Below, one piece after another: positions 58,213 to 64,000 of a DNA stretch of 64,000 nucleotides. Location of the stretch: positions 5,251,352 through 5,315,351 of the forward strand of contig NC_087197.1 of the NCBI RefSeq assembly GCF_035594125.1. Reading direction: 5' to 3'. Position numbers and translations under genes: made by a program. A model generated the notes under the pieces. That model searched no databases, was not told the origin of the DNA, and saw nothing but the letters and a program-made list of their open reading frames with translations. This DNA comes from Scylla paramamosain. Its lineage: Eukaryota; Arthropoda; Malacostraca; Decapoda; Portunidae. Numbering within the stretch: the first letter of the stretch is position 1; each line of letters starts with the position of its first letter.

Positions 58213-58965
58213 CGCCTCCAGTTATGTTGAGGAACGGTGTCCCCTTGTCTCTGACGTAGCCATGGTAGGTAATTCTTGATTCACCCTTTCCAAAATTGAT
58301 CAGAAAGAATGTGGACATGTTTCCAGCGCCGCCTATACGTCCCCATTATGTGTGATTTCTCTCCAGTATTACCTATGGCAGGTCCCATCCTCATCTCCGG
58401 TCAAAACATATGTTATACCCTCAGCATCACACCAGTTCTCAGCAATTTGTTGTTCTCTGCTCACTCCACCATGTTAGTTCCAGGTCAGACCTGACGGAAT
58501 TAGGGAATACTCTGTGATCACAGAACCTCAAAGGGCAGCGATAAATATGTCAACACTCAAATGGATGTCAGGACTTCTAAGTGGATGGCCTAAGGAGTCA
58601 GGCATATAAAACACATCGCATCTTTCGATATGTGCTGGTCCTTGTTTAATCAGGAATGATCCAAAGCAATTCACCCATCAATGGTTGAAAGTCCTCTCTC
58701 CTGCCTTATTTGCCTCTGGCAAATCTACTTGGCATTGATATGTGTTCCATAGGGACATTTGGCCAGCTACTTGAGTTCTATTGTTCAAGTCGGAGCTGTC
58801 TCGAGTCATCCTGCTCGGCCAGGGGACGGTGAATTCGTGAACCGTGATCGAATGAGTGATCGGATGAGTGATTAAGCTAATGAGAAGAAAAAAAAAAAAA
58901 CTAACGTTTACGCTACAGTGCAGGCTCTGGAGGAAAAAACTCCGCAACGTAGTTGCTCTTGCCAC
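58213..58965 (-). pseudogene. Decayed coding block of unknown origin
   Basis: The minus frame 58965-58678 reads through to HEFTVPWPSRMTRDSSDLNN, QVAGQMSLWNTYQCQ and DLPEANKAG. After a stop, sequence continues YMPDSLGHPLRSPDIHLSVD, IFIAALRGSVITEYSLIPSG and GDEDGTCHR. The stretches are longer and less biased than chance frames usually look, but I recognise no domain, transposase or RT. It could be a host pseudogene, part of a large DNA transposon, or an old viral insertion. Confidence 0.3.
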
Positions 58966-59926
<961 letters not shown>

Positions 59927-60412
59927 TTAGCTCTCACGGGTGAATCCTTCAAATTTCTGAGTGGCATCATCAACAAAGGTAATTTTTTGGAATGACACAC
60001 TGCCACTGATCTGGTTGGGACACGTCATCTGTCCCTCCACGTAAATGACTGTGAGGACACTCTTGATACTCACCATGAAGGATATTAACTTCTTGAGCCA
60101 GTTGATACCAGGCTTCTTAGCACAGTGAGCGTCTTTATATTTTAAGAGTTCCGTTTTGTATCTATTCGCCACTGTCGTGCCGTCACATATACCGTACAGT
60201 AGGGCCTATAGCGGCTTAATGTGTTTTCCATCCAGTCTTGATCTTTTCATGAGAGCGGAAAACATGTCTTCGCCCAGACTAGTCGCGTCCCCGGGCTGTT
60301 CATCTACCTTTTTCTTTGCCCTTGCATATCCTACCTCCGAGTCAACTTTCAGAAAGCTCATGAGGCTTATCTTCCGGTCTCCTTTGCACGCCCGAATGAA
60401 AGGGAATACCAA
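59927..60412 (-). pseudogene. Decayed coding block of unknown origin
   Basis: Two minus frames that follow on: 60412-60206 (FPFIRACKGDRKISLMSFLK, EVGYARAKKKVDEQPGD, EDMFSALMKRSRLDGKHIK), then a stop, then LYGICDGTTVANRYKTELLK, PGINWLKKLISFMVSIKSVL, VIYVEGQMTCPNQISG and QKITFVDDATQKFEGF. Only one stop separates about 150 residues, so this was probably one protein. It has a charged, partly hydrophobic character and no motif I know. It lies near the similar block at 58213-58965 on the same strand. Confidence 0.35.
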
Positions 60413-60810
60413 TGAAAGTATGCAGATTGTGGTCTGGGTTGCATCATGGTTGCTATTGTTGTTGTTAATTGAAAGTTATTGCCTTTTCAACGGCACCTTC
60501 CTTTTACACTTTAAGCTTGCCTTGACTTGATACCCTCACCGTTAGTTCCCAGTTTCTTTCAGTGCTTTTTCTCTTTTACTCCAAAACTCAAGGTTCCTTT
60601 CACCTGCTCTTCTTGTTCAAAATATGGTCCTTGCAGCTTGAAATATTTATTTATTTATTTTTTTTTCTGCTTTCATCGTATTTGGGAACCACAAGATAAA
60701 GTTATATAAAATTTACCATTTCTGCCCCACACACATCACGTTTTGATTCATCTTTAAATCTGTTTCTGTCTTTCAGTCTTAGGTTCTTGGTTGCGATCGG
60801 AGATGCCCAA
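60413..60810. other. Unassigned sequence
   Basis: T-rich; short frames only. No recognisable feature. Confidence 0.4.
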
Positions 60811-61162
60811 CGCAGGAGAGAGTGACAACATAAGCAGAAGGATTAGATTAGATTAAAAAAAGGTCCGGCATGTTAAGCGTATCTCCAAGACGGTCAGAAA
60901 TATGAGTAGGGTGTTGCATCAGTTGCTCTAGATCGTGGAGGAGAGCAAAGTTAATGGCTAGTTCACCAAGTTGGTCAGTGAAGGGAATAGAAAGCTAAAG
61001 CTGGTGGTAAACATTGAAGTCTCCAAGAATGGAGATCTCCGTAAAAGGGAAGAGTCTGGATGAGCTCCATTTTGGAAGTTAAATAGTCAAAGATTTTTTT
61101 TTTTATAGCTTGAAGAGTCAGGTGAGATAAACTGCACAATTAAATTTAATTTGAGAGTGGCC
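60811..61162 (-). mobile_element. LINE family 1, endonuclease fragment
   Basis: Matches 48380-48700 of the minus copy (for example GCGTATCTCCAA, CTGGTGGTAAACATTGAAG and GAGATCTCC). It is truncated at both ends and fused at about 61162 to the next LINE. Confidence 0.85.
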
Positions 61163-63182
61163 CCACATGTCAGCTGTTGGAAATTAGAGACAGAGCCCTG
61201 ATAGCGAACAGCCTGACGCCTCCCTGTGAGGAAGTCGGCTAGCCACGCTACCAGGTTAGAAGGGAGACCCAGACTTATTGCCTTGCTGATGACAACAGTG
61301 TGATCAACAAGATCAAAGGCTTTTTTGAAGTCCACAAAAGCAACAGCTAGAGAGGTGTTTTGCTTGTTCAGGTGGCTGTGGATGAATTCAAGGAAGCTGG
61401 TCAGGTAATGGGAGGTGGAGGTGGCTTTGATATTTCCAAACTGTCTGATATCCACGGTATTACAAATTTTGGTGTAGGCCCAGTCATACACAAAATCTTC
61501 ACAGATAAGGCTAGGGATGGGGGTGATAGAGACTGGCCTGAGGTCATTGAGTGACTGTAGACTGGAAGTTTTGGGGATGGGGGTGACGTAAGATGTCTTC
61601 CAGTCCGCGGGGCAAGAGTGTTGGGAGAGAGAGGCGTGTATTATGGAGCATAGCGGTGTTGCTAGCTCTACAGCAAACTCCTTGTAAATTTTTATAGGAA
61701 AGTCAGTGGGTGTGGTGGATCTTGGTTTGAATTTGAGTATTCTCTTAAAAACATCCAACACCTGGACAATGGGGGGAGGGGAGGGAGCGGGAAGATAGGC
61801 AGGAAGCGGAGTGGTGTGGAGGGGAGGAAAGGTTTGACAGATAGCGGCAAAGTGATCGTTCATCTCCTGAGCCGCGAGATTAGCAGGAAGGTGTGAGGTG
61901 TAAGGAAGAGATGAAGTGTGCTTTTGTAGGCCACACAAAGCTTTGATCTTAGCGTAACACTGTCTGTTGTTGGCCAGCTTGAGGTGGTGTATCTTGTCTG
62001 GGTAATAACTTGCCTTGACAGCCTTAATCTCCCTGATCACGCTCTGTTTCTTAGTTTCCTGTATAGGACCGGGCAGGAGTGGAGCGCCCAGGTCCGCTGA
62101 CGCATGAGTCTTTTAGTGCGGGGCGTCATCCAGGGGGCATCAGACGGGTGCACTGTGACACTCTTGGCTGGGATGTAGCGGTGGGAGGCTTCTGTGGTAG
62201 TGGTGACGTAATTTTGCTATTTTAAGTGGACGTCCTCCACATCCAGCACCTCGGTCCATGGGTGTTGTGTCACCCACTGCCTAAACTCCCTCATGGCTGA
62301 GTCAGGCATGGTGCGGTGGGTCCTGGTGACAGCTGACTGGGGGGTCGAGGTGGTGGGTGTGGGTCTCCACAGTATGGAAAGGTGGGTGCTCCGTCCCATG
62401 GGAGGCAGCGGCTTGGGAGGCGAGTACTGCTGGCCCAGGTCTGTCAGTATAAGGTCGAGGATGGCTTGCTGGTGGGTGGGGAAGTGCTGCTGGGTGAGGT
62501 GTAGCTGGTATAGGATATCGCTGATATCTAATCTGTTAAAGTCCCCACAGATGACCAGCTGGGCGGCAGGATACCTCACCCTCAGGGCATCAGCAATGTC
62601 AATGGTGTGAGCGGTGAGTAACTGTGCTGTGGAGGCTCGTGGGGGGTGGTACACGACGCACACGATGATGGAGGCTGTGTTGCTGAGATGGTAGGGGGGC
62701 GTAACTCTCTCCCACAGGGCCTCCACTCCGGCAATGCGGCAGAAAACGGCCACTCCCCCCCCTGCGTCCTGACCTGAGGTGATGGTAGAGGTGGTAGTCC
62801 TGCATCGTGCACACCTCAGGAACAATCTGCACGCCTCAGTAACCGCCACAATTTCCGCACAAGTAAAACTCACCGTCACAATCAACTCGTCCTTCTTGTT
62901 GGCCAGAGACGTCGCATTAAATTAGAGGAGGGAGGGAAGACTATACCACACACGCGGCACTTCAAAGTGTTTGTATTCCCTCTTTTCCACCCTGCGGTCT
63001 TCTCTGGCACTGGAGGTCACTACCTTGATGGGACACACCACACTTTTACCTACTCTCGATCCGCTGTTCCGAAATAGTTTCAAGGTCTTAAGGCACTGTA
63101 TCACGTTGGGTGGCGGGTAACCGAATCCTTGCCTACAACGCAGGAGGTAGTTGCGTTCGTACGTTTGCACTGAAGCACACAT
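61163..63182 (-). pseudogene. LINE body I: endonuclease and RT, 3'-truncated
   Basis: Start at 63182 (MCASVQTYERNYLLRCRQGF). It continues RVWYSLPSLL, a shift, ELIVTVSFTCAEIVAVTEA, GGGVAVFCRIAG, VYHPPRASTAQ, LVICGDFNRLDISD and LDLILTDLGQQYSPP. The terminal endonuclease block reads GRSTHLSIL, with Thr where Asp is expected. RT (62040-61163) has RQCYAKIKALCGL, PTDFPIKIYKEFA, LRPVSITPIPSLICEDFV, FVDFKKAFDLVDHTVV, WLADFLTGRRQAVRYQG and FQQLTCG, and stops just before the VPQG block, where family 1 sequence begins. The catalytic FADD/YADD motif is therefore absent. It is a third LINE type. Confidence 0.85.
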
Positions 63183-63387
63183 TTTTCTTTATGTGTCGAC
63201 ACGCACTAGCTAAATGTGTTCACAAGTACAACAATCCCACCAGGGCGAGCCTAAAACTAAAAGCTAAAAGTTGAAAACAAAAAAACTGAGGTCACTATCA
63301 CTAGGAGGGGATGGAAGGCCAACATGCTGGCCGAGGCTGCTCGAGAGCGCCTAAGGTCAAACCTCCTTCCCGTGTGAGGTCAAGACG
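63183..63387. other. Leader of LINE body I and unassigned sequence
   Basis: No ORF with a domain. On the minus strand it would be the leader of the LINE at 63182. Confidence 0.35.
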
Positions 63388-63408
63388 GTGTGTGTGTGTG
63401 TGTGTGTG
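63388..63408. repeat. (GT)n microsatellite
   Basis: About 10 GT units. Confidence 0.95.
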
Positions 63409-64000
63409 GCGCATTCGCCATTGTAGTAACCTCTGCTAGGTACTGCCTTTCACACCTTCGTGCTCGGTTCACGTGACAGTGATTGACACTCCTGTAAATA
63501 ATCCTTCTCAAATATTTCCTTAGGCATCCACAGGTGATTTCCATGAATTTACACGTCCTCCAGAGCAAGTTCTATTATCAGATTGTCATAATAGCCAATC
63601 TCATCCCCTAATAAGCAATGGTTTCGTCCAACACTTGCTTCCCCTTTCCTCCCTTTCACCGTCTCTTCACAGCCAGGTCAAGTTCAATCTCCTCCAACTG
63701 AAGATCCAACTCAAGCTATAAAATATCTAATTCAGCGATCCATGGAAGCATCCTGATGGCGCGCACTAAAGGAGAGCTCACACAAATATAGAAAGTTAAA
63801 ATCCTCTTCTATATACATGTTGTACTCCATCGATGAATAGCACTGCATTCGCAGCGTATTCGCAGTGGAGCACCACTGTGGAGAACACGTAACGTGTTCT
63901 CCACAGTTGCAACGGATTCACGCAGGTAGCGCAACGCGATCGCAACTCATTGGTAGCGCGTTCACTAAGCATTCACAAAGCATGAAAGTCGCAAACTATT
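63409..64000 (-). mobile_element. PIF/Harbinger-like 5' end, copy 2, runs off the window
   Basis: The reverse complement of 63570-64000 matches 51548-52005: GAATGC(T/G)(T/C)AGTGAAC, GCGTTGCGC, TCATCGATGGAGTAC, TTTGTGTGAGCTCTCCT and ATGCTTCCA. It extends further into coding sequence, reading LQLEEIELDL, GDEIGYYDNLIIELALEDV, then after a stop HLWMPKEIFEKDYLQE, resembling the N-terminus of Harbinger nucleases. Stops are present. The catalytic part is not in the window. Confidence 0.55.

Overview
This window looks like repeat-rich intergenic DNA from an arthropod, most probably a decapod crustacean. That is an inference from three things: LINE families of the kind common in crab genomes, long (GA)n, (CA)n and (AT)n arrays, and the absence of compact gene order. 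I see no intact host protein-coding gene, no rRNA or tRNA gene and no CRISPR array. Nearly everything recognisable is a retrotransposon or DNA transposon, mostly broken and often nested.

Layout. 1-15486: an old Ty3/gypsy LTR element on + (left LTR cut by the window edge, right LTR 14201-15486). It carries a 5'-truncated LINE (about 1702-3868) and, splitting its RNase H, a younger gypsy element on the minus strand (5905-12451). The younger one has long LTRs, a 4-bp target duplication, a tRNA-Pro-like primer site and the Gmr1-type order in which the integrase tail precedes reverse transcriptase. 15487-22100: an unrecognised minus ORF (16511-17026), a very decayed LINE (17550-20340) and a CR1-like LINE (20556-22100). 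22689-28671: microsatellites, the best-preserved LINE of the window (22884-26015), a 192-bp-offset duplication, a Tc1/mariner remnant and a LINE tail. 28718-45874: five LINE bodies of the gag-knuckle and CR1-like types, joined almost end to end, bounded by one roughly 380-bp sequence in inverted orientation that carries CCAAT, CRE-like and TATA motifs. 46050-50520: a near full-length minus LINE next to an orphan LINE ORF1 with an SGNH-hydrolase-like domain. 50785-58212: shared repeat modules, (GA)n arrays, a PIF/Harbinger-like 5' end, three more LINE pieces and a minus CR1-like LINE. 58213-60810: decayed minus-strand coding blocks of unknown origin. 60811-64000: a LINE fragment fused to another LINE, then a second Harbinger-like 5' end facing the first.

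How it fits together: one LINE family (called family 1 here, resembling 'RNA-directed DNA polymerase from transposon BS' proteins) is present at least eight times, and two copies define its 5' terminus. The gypsy nesting gives relative ages: the outer element is heavily mutated, while the inner one has LTRs that still match closely. All boundaries come from comparing sequences by eye and can be off by several to tens of bases.
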